The notes beneath the pieces are model-generated. The model ran no database searches. It was not told where the DNA came from and saw only the letters and a list, made by a program, of their open reading frames with translations. Of a DNA stretch of 64,000 nucleotides, positions 38,007 through 46,478 are shown in pieces (position 1 is the stretch's first letter; each line of letters begins with the position of its first letter). This DNA comes from Fulvimarina pelagi HTCC2506. Its GTDB lineage: Bacteria > Pseudomonadota > Alphaproteobacteria > Rhizobiales > Rhizobiaceae. Where the stretch lies: positions 2,481,924 to 2,545,923 of the forward strand of contig NZ_DS022272.1 of assembly GCF_000153705.1 (NCBI RefSeq). Reading direction: 5' to 3'. The translations under genes were made by a program, and so were the position numbers.

Positions 38007-39833
38007 ATGATGCAGGCGATCAGCTGGCTTCAGGAGATTCGATCTCTTGTTTCTTGGGAAGCGCGGAAGGTCGCGAAGCTGATCCATCGGCAACCTGTCA
38101 TGATGCTTTTTGCCATCTTCCTGGTTCTGACGGGCGGGATCGCGCACGTTCTCGCATTTCTCCTTCCGCTCAAGGTCATCCTTCTGGCCGGCTCGACGGG
38201 CATACCGAGCTATTTCACGCCGATCGTGTCGTCGCCCGAGTACAAGACCGAATTGATCGTGGCGCTCTCGTTCGCTGCGGTCATATGCTACGTGCTTGGA
38301 TTGACCGCGGAAGCCGGAGCGAAAAAGCAGAGCCAGAAGGTTGGAGCTCATATCGGATCTGTGCGCAACGACGAGCCCGATGATTCCGAACTGGACGAGG
38401 TCTCCGACTTGGTCCACCAGTTCGTTTCCTTAACAGCAGATATTCTCTTCACCCTTTTGGCGCTCGCAGCGTTCGCCCTGATGAATCCGCCGCTCGGCGC
38501 TTATATCGTAGCTGTGGCAACAGGAGGTGTCCTGATATTCGGGGCGCTGAGAACACGGGTGACAGTCGGTGGAGAAACGCTCGGAGAGCGGGCGCTTCGC
38601 GATACTTCGAATATCATCAAACTTTGCGCTTCGATCATCTTTTTCGGTGGCTTTTTTGCAATCCTCTTGCCTCTCTTCTTCACCGAGAACCCGAACATCC
38701 TCATTGCGATCATAAGTTTCGTGGTGTTTCGCCGAGCGCTCAGCGCGCTATCCTCGGTGGTTCGCCAGACGGTCAAATTCGGGACCAACCGGGCATCGAT
38801 CGACGAGACGATTGTCTACGAGGACGAACAGAAGGAGGCGATGCCGAGCAGCACGCTGAGCGTGATATTCTCCAAGGATGCACGCGAACTCCGGATCAGG
38901 GAATTGCTGTCCGACTCTCTGGACCCCGATGACCACATCGATGTTCACTGGACGGATACCGGACCTCGAGATGTCAGCTTGTTCGAAATTGCGATCCAGA
39001 GGCCGAGCGAGAATGAGCCATCCACGCTCTATATCCAGGCGGTGATTCCGCGCGGTCCGAAGAATTTGCTCGATAGAGAACGTGAACTGTTCAAGGAACT
39101 TGAGCATGAAAAGCTCTGCGCTCCCGCTTTCGTAGCGGAATTTCAGGAGGGCGATTTCGACTGCCGGATCATGAGGGTCGGCGAATCGGTCAGAGCCTCG
39201 AGGGAGCAGAGGCGGGACGCTTTCAATCGAATTTTCACCCGAATATGGAGTGTCGAGCCGCCGCGATCACTTCAAGCAGATCCGGAGTTCGCGCGACCCC
39301 GGATCGTGCGTGTCCTCAAGGACTCGTTCTGCCGGAACGCAGCTTTGGCCGCCGAAAGCGATAGCGATCGCCACGCACTCGCAAACTTTCTCCGCCTGCG
39401 CCCGAGTATTTTAGAAGTGGTGGAGCAAGCACCTTGCTACATCCACAATCCCGACATGAATGCCAATACGATCTATCCGTTGGCGGACGGAGAAGCGATC
39501 CAGCCAATCTGGTCGCGGTGGTCGATCGAGCCGATGGGCACGACCCTGCCGACACCGCTCAGCGTGAGCGAGATCGAGGCATCGCTCGAGCTCGTTCGTG
39601 AAAATCGCCCATCTATACCGTCGGACTTTACGACAAACCACCTTCTTCTGATCGATTCGATGACCAGGCTCATGCAGCTCTTGAGCGCACGCAGATACCG
39701 AGCGTCGATCGACCTGATGAAGAGGGTGATCGAGAATCCTGTTGTGATTGCACTGAGCAATCCCGAACAAACCTCTCTCAACGGCCGATCGAGCCGACCT
39801 GTCCAGGCCGAAACAAGCACATCCTCAGCATGA
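38007..39833 (+). CDS. Membrane protein with ABC-exporter-like helices and a kinase-like C-terminal region
   Basis: No named family is recognised. The 608-residue protein has six hydrophobic segments in two pairs and a couplet (about residues 27-50, 75-95, 140-160, 160-180, 205-225 and 228-245), arranged like one ABC-exporter permease domain with a cytoplasmic insert (AKKQSQKVGAH...). There is no nucleotide-binding cassette. The soluble C-terminal half resembles the aminoglycoside/choline phosphotransferase fold: RERELFKELEHE with CAPAFVAEF, then NPDMNANTIY, which lines up with the catalytic loop HGDLxPxNIL; the later metal-binding Asp appears replaced (IWSRWSIEPMG). Start ATG 38007 is uncertain (TTG at 37974 is open). 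GC looks lower than neighbours. Its stop overlaps the lyase gene. Confidence 0.6.
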   Translation: MMQAISWLQEIRSLVSWEARKVAKLIHRQPVMMLFAIFLVLTGGIAHVLAFLLPLKVILLAGSTGIPSYFTPIVSSPEYKTELIVALSFAAVICYVLGLTAEAGAKKQSQKVGAHIGSVRNDEPDDSELDEVSDLVHQFVSLTADILFTLLALAAFALMNPPLGAYIVAVATGGVLIFGALRTRVTVGGETLGERALRDTSNIIKLCASIIFFGGFFAILLPLFFTENPNILIAIISFVVFRRALSALSSVVRQTVKFGTNRASIDETIVYEDEQKEAMPSSTLSVIFSKDARELRIRELLSDSLDPDDHIDVHWTDTGPRDVSLFEIAIQRPSENEPSTLYIQAVIPRGPKNLLDRERELFKELEHEKLCAPAFVAEFQEGDFDCRIMRVGESVRASREQRRDAFNRIFTRIWSVEPPRSLQADPEFARPRIVRVLKDSFCRNAALAAESDSDRHALANFLRLRPSILEVVEQAPCYIHNPDMNANTIYPLADGEAIQPIWSRWSIEPMGTTLPTPLSVSEIEASLELVRENRPSIPSDFTTNHLLLIDSMTRLMQLLSARRYRASIDLMKRVIENPVVIALSNPEQTSLNGRSSRPVQAETSTSSA

Positions 39834-42109
39834 ACGGAAAGCTCAAGAAGGCAATCGCGCTTATTCCCGGCGCCCGAACGACGAAGCAATTTCTCGAAAG
39901 CAGGGGGCTCAATCTAGGATCTTCGGCGGTATCTGAACTTCCTATCAAACGCCCTTCGGAGCGCGGGGTCCCTCCCGCTCTCGACGAGGATGCGTTGCGG
40001 GCGGCCTACGCGGCGTCACCCCTCTCAAGCGAGCCGGACACTTTCGTGCTCTACCGCATCATCGGCAACGACCTTGTGCCGCGGCATGCAAAGGGGCAGT
40101 CCCGCGCCAATTTGCGCTTCATCCTCGAAAACGAACCGGCTCTCGAGGCCTGCGAAAAACGCTTCGTCGTCAACAAGATCGTCGATACCGAGGAAGAGGC
40201 GTTCATCATCGAGCTACTCGAGGTGCACGGGTACCCCTATCTCCATCTCCCTTTCGATCACGAGGCCTATCGGGCGGTCGAGTGGGACATCGAAGGCGTA
40301 CCGCCGCAATTTGCGCCCTTCTCCAAGTCCTACGGCATGCTGCGACAGGTCGAACAGGACCGTGTGGTTACACGGCTCTACCGCGACAAGAACAACGCGG
40401 TCATGCACAACAACGGTGCTCGGAATGCCGCCTTCGAAGACGGACGCGCGCGGGCGAAATGGGTGCTGCCGTTCGACGGCAACTGCTTTCTGACCGAAAA
40501 GGCCTGGACCGCCATTCGGGAGGGCGTCCGTGCGGCACCGCATGTTCCGTATCACATCGTTCCGATGGCCCGGATCCTCGACAATGCGGAACTCCTCGAC
40601 CCAGCGTCTGAGCCGCCCGCCGAGGAAGAGCCGCAGATCCTCTTCAGGCGTGATGCCACCGAGCGATTCGACGAGGTTCATCCGTATGGGCGTCGCCCAA
40701 AGGTAGAATTGCTTTGGCGCCTCGGCGTGCCCGGCAACTGGGACCGCTGGCCGATCGAGCCGTGGGACAGCCCCTACCCGGGCTATGCCGCCGATGCCGG
40801 TCAATTCCGCACCACGGGTTGGGTGGCGCGCCTGTTCTCCGGGCAGGGCCATCTGGAAGACAAGACGGCCTCGAACACGCTGGTGACACGCGGCGAGGCG
40901 CGCTCGGAAGCGATCGTCACGCTGATCGACGCCCTCGACATGCGCTTCAGGCCGTCCTGCCGCCGCATGCTCGTCCTGGAAGATCGCGAAACCTCCGGGG
41001 CAATCGGTTCGGAAGCGGTCGAAGCGCCATTGCAGGAGGCGCTCAGGACCGCCGCCGACGCCGCGCTCGGCAGGGGACCCTTCTCGGTCACCGACAAGAC
41101 GTCGATGCCGCCGAGCGGCATTCTGCACGATTACTGGCATCCGGCGCCCTATTACTGGCCCCATCCCCTGAAGCTGCCGGGACTAGCCTATGTCCGAAAG
41201 GACGGCGTCCGCGTTCCAGGGACACGCCTCTACGAGCCTCTGAGCGACAAGTTCGACCGCACGCGTCTGCAGCGGCTCTTCGACGACACCTTCGTCCTCG
41301 CTCTCGCCCATCGCGAGTTCCAGGACACGCGCTATGCCGAGCATGCCGCTCGGCACGTTCGCACCTGGTTTGTCGACGAAACGACCCGCATGAACCCATC
41401 TTTGAACTACGCCCAAGTTCGGCGCGGCCACGACGGCAATCGCGGCTCCAGCAGCGGCATCATCGAGATGAAGGATCTCTACTTCTTCCTCGACGCCGTA
41501 AAGCTTCTCAGGCACGCCGGCGCATTCGACGAGAAGGACAACGAGGCGTTCGAGACGTGGCTCGGGACCTATCTCGCCTGGCTCCAGACCTCGCGCCAGG
41601 GCGTCGGCGAACGGGCTTCGCGGAATAACCATGGCACCTATTTCGATCTGCAAGTCGGTGCGATCGCGCTTTACCTGCGAAACGATCGTCTGGTCCGCCA
41701 TACGCTTCGCGACAGCCGCAGTCGAATTCTGGCGCAGTTCGCGGGCGACGGTCGCCAGCCGGAGGAGATGACCCGCACGACGACGGCGCACTACTGCGCC
41801 TTCAACCTTCAGGGCTGGCTCAATCTTGCCTCGCTGGCCGATGCCGCCGGTGAAGACCTGTGGGCTTTCGAAGGCTCCGAAGGCCAGAGCATTGGGCGCG
41901 CGTGTGAATGGCTGCTCGCCCATATCGGCAAGGAATGGCCGTATCAACAGATCGACGCATTCGATACCGATCGTCTTTACCCGATCTACCACGCTTATGC
42001 CGAGCGCTTCTCGGCGGCGGACATCGAGGCGCCGCTTCCGGACGCAACCGCGATCAAGCCGATCTTCGATCCGCACGATGGCATCCGCCCATTCTGGCAG
42101 ATCCGGTAG
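39830..42109 (+). CDS. Fusion of a glycosyltransferase-like domain and an alginate-lyase family domain
   Basis: A 759-residue protein with no signal peptide. Residues about 60-330 form a domain starting FVLYRIIGNDLVPRHAKGQ, with HNNGARNAAFEDGR and a possible DxD-like PFDGNCF, like putative glycosyltransferases of surface-glycan loci. Residues about 400-720 are an alginate-lyase (PL5-like) alpha-barrel with the conserved N599-N600-H601 (RNNHGTYFD) and ARHVRTWFVDETTRMNPSLNYAQ. PL5 enzymes cleave uronate polymers, normally in the periplasm; lack of an export signal suggests a cytoplasmic or membrane-bound role. The ATG overlaps the stop of the membrane protein gene (ATGA), which shows co-translation. 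Function as one enzyme is not known to me. Confidence 0.72.
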   Translation: MNGKLKKAIALIPGARTTKQFLESRGLNLGSSAVSELPIKRPSERGVPPALDEDALRAAYAASPLSSEPDTFVLYRIIGNDLVPRHAKGQSRANLRFILENEPALEACEKRFVVNKIVDTEEEAFIIELLEVHGYPYLHLPFDHEAYRAVEWDIEGVPPQFAPFSKSYGMLRQVEQDRVVTRLYRDKNNAVMHNNGARNAAFEDGRARAKWVLPFDGNCFLTEKAWTAIREGVRAAPHVPYHIVPMARILDNAELLDPASEPPAEEEPQILFRRDATERFDEVHPYGRRPKVELLWRLGVPGNWDRWPIEPWDSPYPGYAADAGQFRTTGWVARLFSGQGHLEDKTASNTLVTRGEARSEAIVTLIDALDMRFRPSCRRMLVLEDRETSGAIGSEAVEAPLQEALRTAADAALGRGPFSVTDKTSMPPSGILHDYWHPAPYYWPHPLKLPGLAYVRKDGVRVPGTRLYEPLSDKFDRTRLQRLFDDTFVLALAHREFQDTRYAEHAARHVRTWFVDETTRMNPSLNYAQVRRGHDGNRGSSSGIIEMKDLYFFLDAVKLLRHAGAFDEKDNEAFETWLGTYLAWLQTSRQGVGERASRNNHGTYFDLQVGAIALYLRNDRLVRHTLRDSRSRILAQFAGDGRQPEEMTRTTTAHYCAFNLQGWLNLASLADAAGEDLWAFEGSEGQSIGRACEWLLAHIGKEWPYQQIDAFDTDRLYPIYHAYAERFSAADIEAPLPDATAIKPIFDPHDGIRPFWQIR

Positions 42110-42297
42110 AAGCGGCCCGTCGAGTTGAATTGGGCAAAGCTTCCTTTTGTTCGCCAACGAACACGGCACCTACAGACCTGTCGAACCTTTAACCTTTGGT
42201 CATGAAGGAATAGGCTGGATCGGTGGGCAAGGCCGCTGCCTGGGGCCGTGCCTCCCGTTTCGGCATGACATCGCCGGGATCCGGCGGGAGGTTTTCT

Positions 42298-42768
42298 ATG
42301 AGCGTCGCCTTCGTCAAAGAACCGAACGAAGATCAGGTCGAAGTGCTGCCCGACCGCGATCTCGGAAGCGATCCGAACATCGTCACGCCGCGCGGTCTGA
42401 AAATGATCGATGACGAACTCGAAGCGCTGAATGCTCAGCGTGCCACCGCGCGCGAGGCGAAAGACAAGGTCGCGCTAGCGACGATACATCGCGACATGCG
42501 CTACTGGAACGCCCGCCGTGCGACCGCTAAACTCGTTAAACCCGACCAGAATCCGCAAACGGTCCAGTTCGGAACTCGCGTTACGATCGAGCGCGACGAC
42601 GGCCAGAAGCAGAGTTTCACAATTGTCGGCATCGACGAGGCCGATCCGCGCGACGGCTATCTTTCCTATCTTTCGCCGCTAGCCAGAAATCTGGTCGGCA
42701 AGAACGTAGGCGAAGAGGTCAAGGTCGGCGCGAGCAATGCGGAAATCGTTTCAATTGCTGTCGGTTGA
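42298..42768 (+). CDS. GreA/GreB family protein lacking the acidic coiled-coil tip
   Basis: A 156-residue relative of transcript-cleavage factors. The C-terminal FKBP-like domain is clear (VQFGTRVTIERDDGQKQSFTIVGIDEADPRDGYLSYLSPLARNLVG is the GreB pattern in parts), and the N-terminal coiled coil begins VTPRGLKMIDDELEAL. The tip motif GDxSENAxY, whose acidic residues hold the catalytic Mg2+ in RNA polymerase, is missing; KVALATIHRDMRYW takes its place. It may bind polymerase without stimulating cleavage. The ATG at 42298 has GGGAGG 7 bases upstream. It is transcribed alone. Confidence 0.8.
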   Translation: MSVAFVKEPNEDQVEVLPDRDLGSDPNIVTPRGLKMIDDELEALNAQRATAREAKDKVALATIHRDMRYWNARRATAKLVKPDQNPQTVQFGTRVTIERDDGQKQSFTIVGIDEADPRDGYLSYLSPLARNLVGKNVGEEVKVGASNAEIVSIAVG

Positions 42769-42789
42769 AGGGACGCGAGAAGCGCTCGG

Positions 42790-43422
42790 TCAGATAAGCG
42801 GCACACCCGTGAGATCCATCACGACGCCATAGCTCAATAGGCCTGTCGCGAGCAATGCGGCGGTCAGGAAGATCGCCGTCGGCCAGTCGTCGAGAATGGT
42901 GCGGCAAAGACGGGCCGTAAGCACGAGCGACCCGATCGACAGCAGTGCGCCGACCAGCGCGAGGTTCGGCCCCATCCCGATGAGAAGGACGAGTGCGAGG
43001 TAGGGGGCGAACAGCCAAGTGACCAAGGCGGCGCCCCAGTTCGTCGCGACGACCAGCGGCGAGACCTTGCGGCTCCATCCGATGCGCTTGGCGACGAGCA
43101 GAAGGATGATAACCGGAAGAAGCCAGGCGAGCAGATCGGCGAAAAGGTGCGCACCAAAGGCCTGCGCCGTACCGATATGCTCCGCTTGGTCACTCCGGTC
43201 GCCTGCTTCGAACTCGATCCAAGAAAGGGTCAAGGCAGGCAGGGCAACGAGAATGGCAGAAAAAGAGCGATAGAAGCCATCGGCGGAGACATCCAGTCGG
43301 GACATCCCATCCTTGCGTCCCATCATCAACGCCCAGACGCCAGAGAAGTTGTTGAGCACTTCGCTCAAATCAGACGCGGGACGCGGGGTTTGCGGCGAAC
43401 CAGCGGGATATGAATCGGTCAT
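42790..43422 (-). CDS. Conserved membrane protein next to dapE, function unknown
   Basis: A 210-residue protein with about five transmembrane segments after a hydrophilic N-terminus; the core GVWALMMGRKDGMSRLDVSADGFYRSFSAI precedes the first helix. Similar proteins sit beside dapE in other Rhizobiales as far as I recall, without known role. Its start at 43422 overlaps the 3' end of dapE by 53 bases, so it is read from the same transcript; an internal ATG at 43326 would remove conserved residues. Confidence 0.7.
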   Translation of the reverse strand: MTDSYPAGSPQTPRPASDLSEVLNNFSGVWALMMGRKDGMSRLDVSADGFYRSFSAILVALPALTLSWIEFEAGDRSDQAEHIGTAQAFGAHLFADLLAWLLPVIILLLVAKRIGWSRKVSPLVVATNWGAALVTWLFAPYLALVLLIGMGPNLALVGALLSIGSLVLTARLCRTILDDWPTAIFLTAALLATGLLSYGVVMDLTGVPLI

Positions 43423-44581
43423 AGATCTCGGTCAAAGCTTCCAAGTCGGCCAAGGCCACATGCTCATCAATCATATGCATAGTTTGACCTACTAGACCGA
43501 ACTCCACAACCGGGCAGAAGTCCTTGATAAAGCGAGCATCCGAGGTGCCGCCGGTAGTCGAGAGCCGGGGCGCTTTACCAGTGACCGCCGCAACCGCACC
43601 GGATAGCGCCGAAATCAGGTCCTCAGAGCGCGTCAGAAAGGCTTCCGAGGGCCGGCCCCGCCAAGCGAACGAAACTTCCGCAGGTTCTTTGCCGGCGCGA
43701 TATTTCGATCCGTTTCGGGCTGTTTCGACGCGAGCTAAAAGCTCCGCCTTTAAACTGTCCGGGGTCCACAGGTCGCAGAAGCGGACGTTGAAGGAGAGCC
43801 TCGCTCGACCCGGAATGACGTTGGTGGCGTCATTTCCCGTGTCGATCGATGTGATCTCCAGGTTGGTCGGCGGAAACGCCTCCGTACCCTTGTCGAACGG
43901 CTTGGCCTGTAGGGCCTCCGCGATGGCGGTGATCGTGCGCAGCGGGTTGTCGGCAAGATGCGGATAGGCGACATGACCCTGCCTGCCCGTCACCGTGACA
44001 TGGGCCGAGAGCGAACCACGCCTGCCGATCTTCACCATATCGCCCAGCGTCTCGGGATTAGTCGGCTCGCCGACAAGACAAGCATCGAGCCGCTCACCCC
44101 GTGCCGCAATCCAGTCGAGCAGCTTGATCGTGCCATTAATTGCCGGGCCTTCCTCATCGCCGGTAATCAGCAGGGAGACGCGACCGTCTGACCTCTCGCC
44201 ACGCGTCCTTCGCCGCGCGAGGGCCGCGACGAAGGCTGCTATCCCACCCTTCATGTCGACGGCCCCGCGGCCGTAGAGCTCGCCGTCACGGATTTCGGCT
44301 GAAAAGGGCGGCAGGCTCCATTCGCTTTCGTCGCCGACGGGCACGACGTCCGTATGCCCGGCAAAGCAGAGATGAGGACCGGCACCCCGCGCTGCAAAGA
44401 GGTTCTCGACGTCCGGCGTATCCTTATCGGAGAAGACCGGCCGCATGACATCGAAACCGAGTTCGTTGAGCATCCTGCCGAGAGCGCTCAGCGCGCCGCC
44501 TTCGGCCGGCGTCACCGAAGGACAGCGGATCAGCTCTGCCAGGACGGCGGCGGGATCGGTCAGATCGCGGACGGATGCCAT
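43370..44581 (-). CDS. dapE: Succinyl-diaminopimelate desuccinylase
   Basis: A 403-residue M20 metallohydrolase that removes succinate from N-succinyl-LL-diaminopimelate in lysine and peptidoglycan synthesis. Zinc ligands are seen in CFAGHTDVVP, GRGAVDMKGG, DEEGPA (catalytic Glu) and near the C-terminus VEFGLVGQTMH; the GGTSDARF substrate loop is present. The ATG at 44581 (MASVRDLTDP) matches the family; an ATG-less extension to 44635 is noise. dapD, the step before, is 1.9 kb away on the same strand, separated by two other genes. Confidence 0.93.
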   Translation of the reverse strand: MASVRDLTDPAAVLAELIRCPSVTPAEGGALSALGRMLNELGFDVMRPVFSDKDTPDVENLFAARGAGPHLCFAGHTDVVPVGDESEWSLPPFSAEIRDGELYGRGAVDMKGGIAAFVAALARRRTRGERSDGRVSLLITGDEEGPAINGTIKLLDWIAARGERLDACLVGEPTNPETLGDMVKIGRRGSLSAHVTVTGRQGHVAYPHLADNPLRTITAIAEALQAKPFDKGTEAFPPTNLEITSIDTGNDATNVIPGRARLSFNVRFCDLWTPDSLKAELLARVETARNGSKYRAGKEPAEVSFAWRGRPSEAFLTRSEDLISALSGAVAAVTGKAPRLSTTGGTSDARFIKDFCPVVEFGLVGQTMHMIDEHVALADLEALTEIYDRFISRWFAANPASRV

Positions 44582-44732
44582 GGGCGGGATGGTCCCTGTT
44601 CTTCTCAGACAGTCTCGAAGATGCGTCTCTGCCACAGCCAGCCGACGATTGCGACCGCGCCCGAAACCGCCACCGATTTGCCGCGATCGGAGCCGAGCGG
44701 TTCACCGAAAGTCAAACAATCGGACTCATCCC

Positions 44733-45455
44733 ATGCTCCGCTCGCCCCGCGCATGCCTTGTCGCCCTCGCTATCGCCGCCTTGCCGCTTTCAGCCTGCGT
44801 ACCAAACGCCGCCTCCGTGTTGGAAACTGCGACGCCCACGGCAACCGCTCGCCCTGCCGACGCCCCGAGCCAGGCTGCCATCGCCGCGATCGCCGACCAG
44901 AAGGTCTACCAGCGCGACCGCGAGATTGCGGCGCGCGAAGTCGCCCAGGCGGCTGAGAAAGGCACGGTCTCGGGCAGTGCGGCGATCGACGCGCTGATCG
45001 AAAAGCATGCCCGGGCGAACGATCTGCCTGTCGAGATGGCCTACGGCTTTGTGCGGGTCGAAAGCCGCTACAATCCGAGGGCCAAGGGCGCTGGCGTCTA
45101 CGGTCTTTCGCAGATCAAGCCGGCGACTGCGCGCTCGATGGGCTTTTCCGGTTCAGCCAGCGACCTCTTCGATGCCGACACCAATCTGCGCTACGGCATG
45201 AAATATCTGAAGGGCGCCTGGGACAAGGCAGATCAGGACGTCTGCCGCACGGCGATGAAATATAAGGGCGGCCACCGGGCCACTCGCATGACCCGCTCGG
45301 CCTCCAGCTATTGCTCCAAGGTGAAGGCCCACATGGCCGAGATCGCCAAGCGCAAGGCCGCGACACCGGCGACGACCGCCGCCGAAGACGCAAGGCCGGC
45401 GACCGACGTCTCAAGTCGAAGCATCGACACTCCGGCGACCTCGACCGGATCGTGA
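44733..45455 (+). CDS. Lytic transglycosylase lipoprotein (SLT domain)
   Basis: A 240-residue outer-membrane-type lipoprotein: signal sequence with lipobox LSAC (Cys 21). After a helical linker, residues about 85-185 form an SLT lysozyme-like domain with the catalytic glutamate in VRVESRYNPRA and the GVYGLSQIKPATARSMG motif. It would cut the glycan strands of peptidoglycan to leave 1,6-anhydromuramic ends. The last 50 residues are Ala/Thr-rich and probably disordered. The divergent partner is dapE; the downstream neighbour converges with only 7 bases between. Confidence 0.85.
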   Translation: MLRSPRACLVALAIAALPLSACVPNAASVLETATPTATARPADAPSQAAIAAIADQKVYQRDREIAAREVAQAAEKGTVSGSAAIDALIEKHARANDLPVEMAYGFVRVESRYNPRAKGAGVYGLSQIKPATARSMGFSGSASDLFDADTNLRYGMKYLKGAWDKADQDVCRTAMKYKGGHRATRMTRSASSYCSKVKAHMAEIAKRKAATPATTAAEDARPATDVSSRSIDTPATSTGS

Positions 45456-45462
45456 TACGTCG

Positions 45463-46227
45463 TCAGTCCTTCTTCGTGACGAGAAGCATCGGTCCGAGCC
45501 GATCCCGGCGATAGGCGATATTCGCCGCCCGGTAGGAGAGGCTCGAGACCTGGCCGTCGAAGAAGAGTGCGTCCTTCACACCGACCGTATCGCGGAAGAA
45601 CAGCGCGAAGTCGTAGAAATTGATCGGCTTGCGCGTGAGCGCCAGAAAGACGGTGCGCCCATCCTCGCTGACCCCGACGCCGTTGCGGACGTAGAGACTG
45701 TCCGAAGTTGGAATGAAACGCGGATGGACCTTGCCTCCGATCAGCAGCATCGGACCGGACTGGGTGGCGAGCACCGGATCATGGCTCTCGCCGAGATAGC
45801 GCTCGGTCTCGCGCACGAAGGCGCGACCGTCCTCGAGATAGAATATGCCGTTCGGCCGCAGCGAGAAATTGCCCGACCCCGTTCCGAGGACGGCCTTCTT
45901 CACTATCCGGCCGTCCTGGACAGTCAAGCCGACGGGCCGGCGGTCCTCGTGATACATTCCGGCATTCATGGCGAGCACGACTTCGCCGGACAGGCTCGCC
46001 GCCGCCTTCTCGAATGTTTCGTAAGGTCTGCCTGCGTCGTCGAGAGCCCTCAGGTGAAGGTCGAAGGACGATAGCGGCACTTCGCAGAGGATCGTCTCGA
46101 CCGATCCCGCCATCGCAATCCGGCAGATGCCCTCGTGGCCGGCCGGGAGATCCGGCACGGGGACGAGCCAGCTGAGGAAGCCAGTGGCGAGAACCGCGGG
46201 GAAAGAGAGCGAGAACAGCTTTTTCAA
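45463..46227 (-). CDS. Phosphodiester glycosidase family protein (NAGPA-like)
   Basis: A 254-residue exported protein. The domain of the human uncovering enzyme NAGPA (formerly DUF2233) is marked by VLAMNAGMYHEDRRPVGLTVQDGR, GNFSLRPNGIFYL, ATQSGPMLLIGG and the terminal LFFDGQVSSL. Family members hydrolyse sugar-phosphate diesters or glycosidic bonds in cell-wall glycans. I prefer the TTG at 46227, with GGAG 6 bases upstream, since it begins a good signal peptide (MKKLFSLSFPAVLATGF); GTG at 46269 is the other option. Its neighbours are both wall-related, which fits a periplasmic role. Confidence 0.82.
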   Translation of the reverse strand: MKKLFSLSFPAVLATGFLSWLVPVPDLPAGHEGICRIAMAGSVETILCEVPLSSFDLHLRALDDAGRPYETFEKAAASLSGEVVLAMNAGMYHEDRRPVGLTVQDGRIVKKAVLGTGSGNFSLRPNGIFYLEDGRAFVRETERYLGESHDPVLATQSGPMLLIGGKVHPRFIPTSDSLYVRNGVGVSEDGRTVFLALTRKPINFYDFALFFRDTVGVKDALFFDGQVSSLSYRAANIAYRRDRLGPMLLVTKKD

Positions 46228-46276
46228 ATTCGGCTCCGCGAGATCGATGCCAGAGAGGGAAGACCACACCCTCCTC

Positions 46277-46405
46277 CGTCATTCCCGGCCGCCGTGGCGG
46301 GAATCCAGTCTTGTGACCCCTGTCCCGGTTCGACGAGACACGGCTCCGCCAACAATAGCAGGCCGCCACCGCTCTGGATTCTCGGGACGGAGCCCGAGAA
46401 TGACG
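46277..46405. repeat. Double-palindrome intergenic repeat element
   Basis: Two 32-base arms (46277-46308 and 46374-46405) are imperfect inverted copies of each other, both starting or ending in CGTCATTC / GAATGACG and CTGGATTC / GAATCCAG. Each arm is itself a palindrome (ATTCCCG...CGGGAAT and ATTCTCGG...CCGAGAAT). The whole can fold into two hairpins or one long stem. It lies between the glycosidase and dapD genes and looks like a dispersed repeat of the kind common in Alphaproteobacteria. No other copy was noticed in this window. Confidence 0.75.
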
Positions 46406-46478
46406 ACGCGGCGAATGCCGGCACCTCATCGAGGGACCTCAATCCTGATCACCCGCACTCGAAAAGTGCGCCTAGAAA

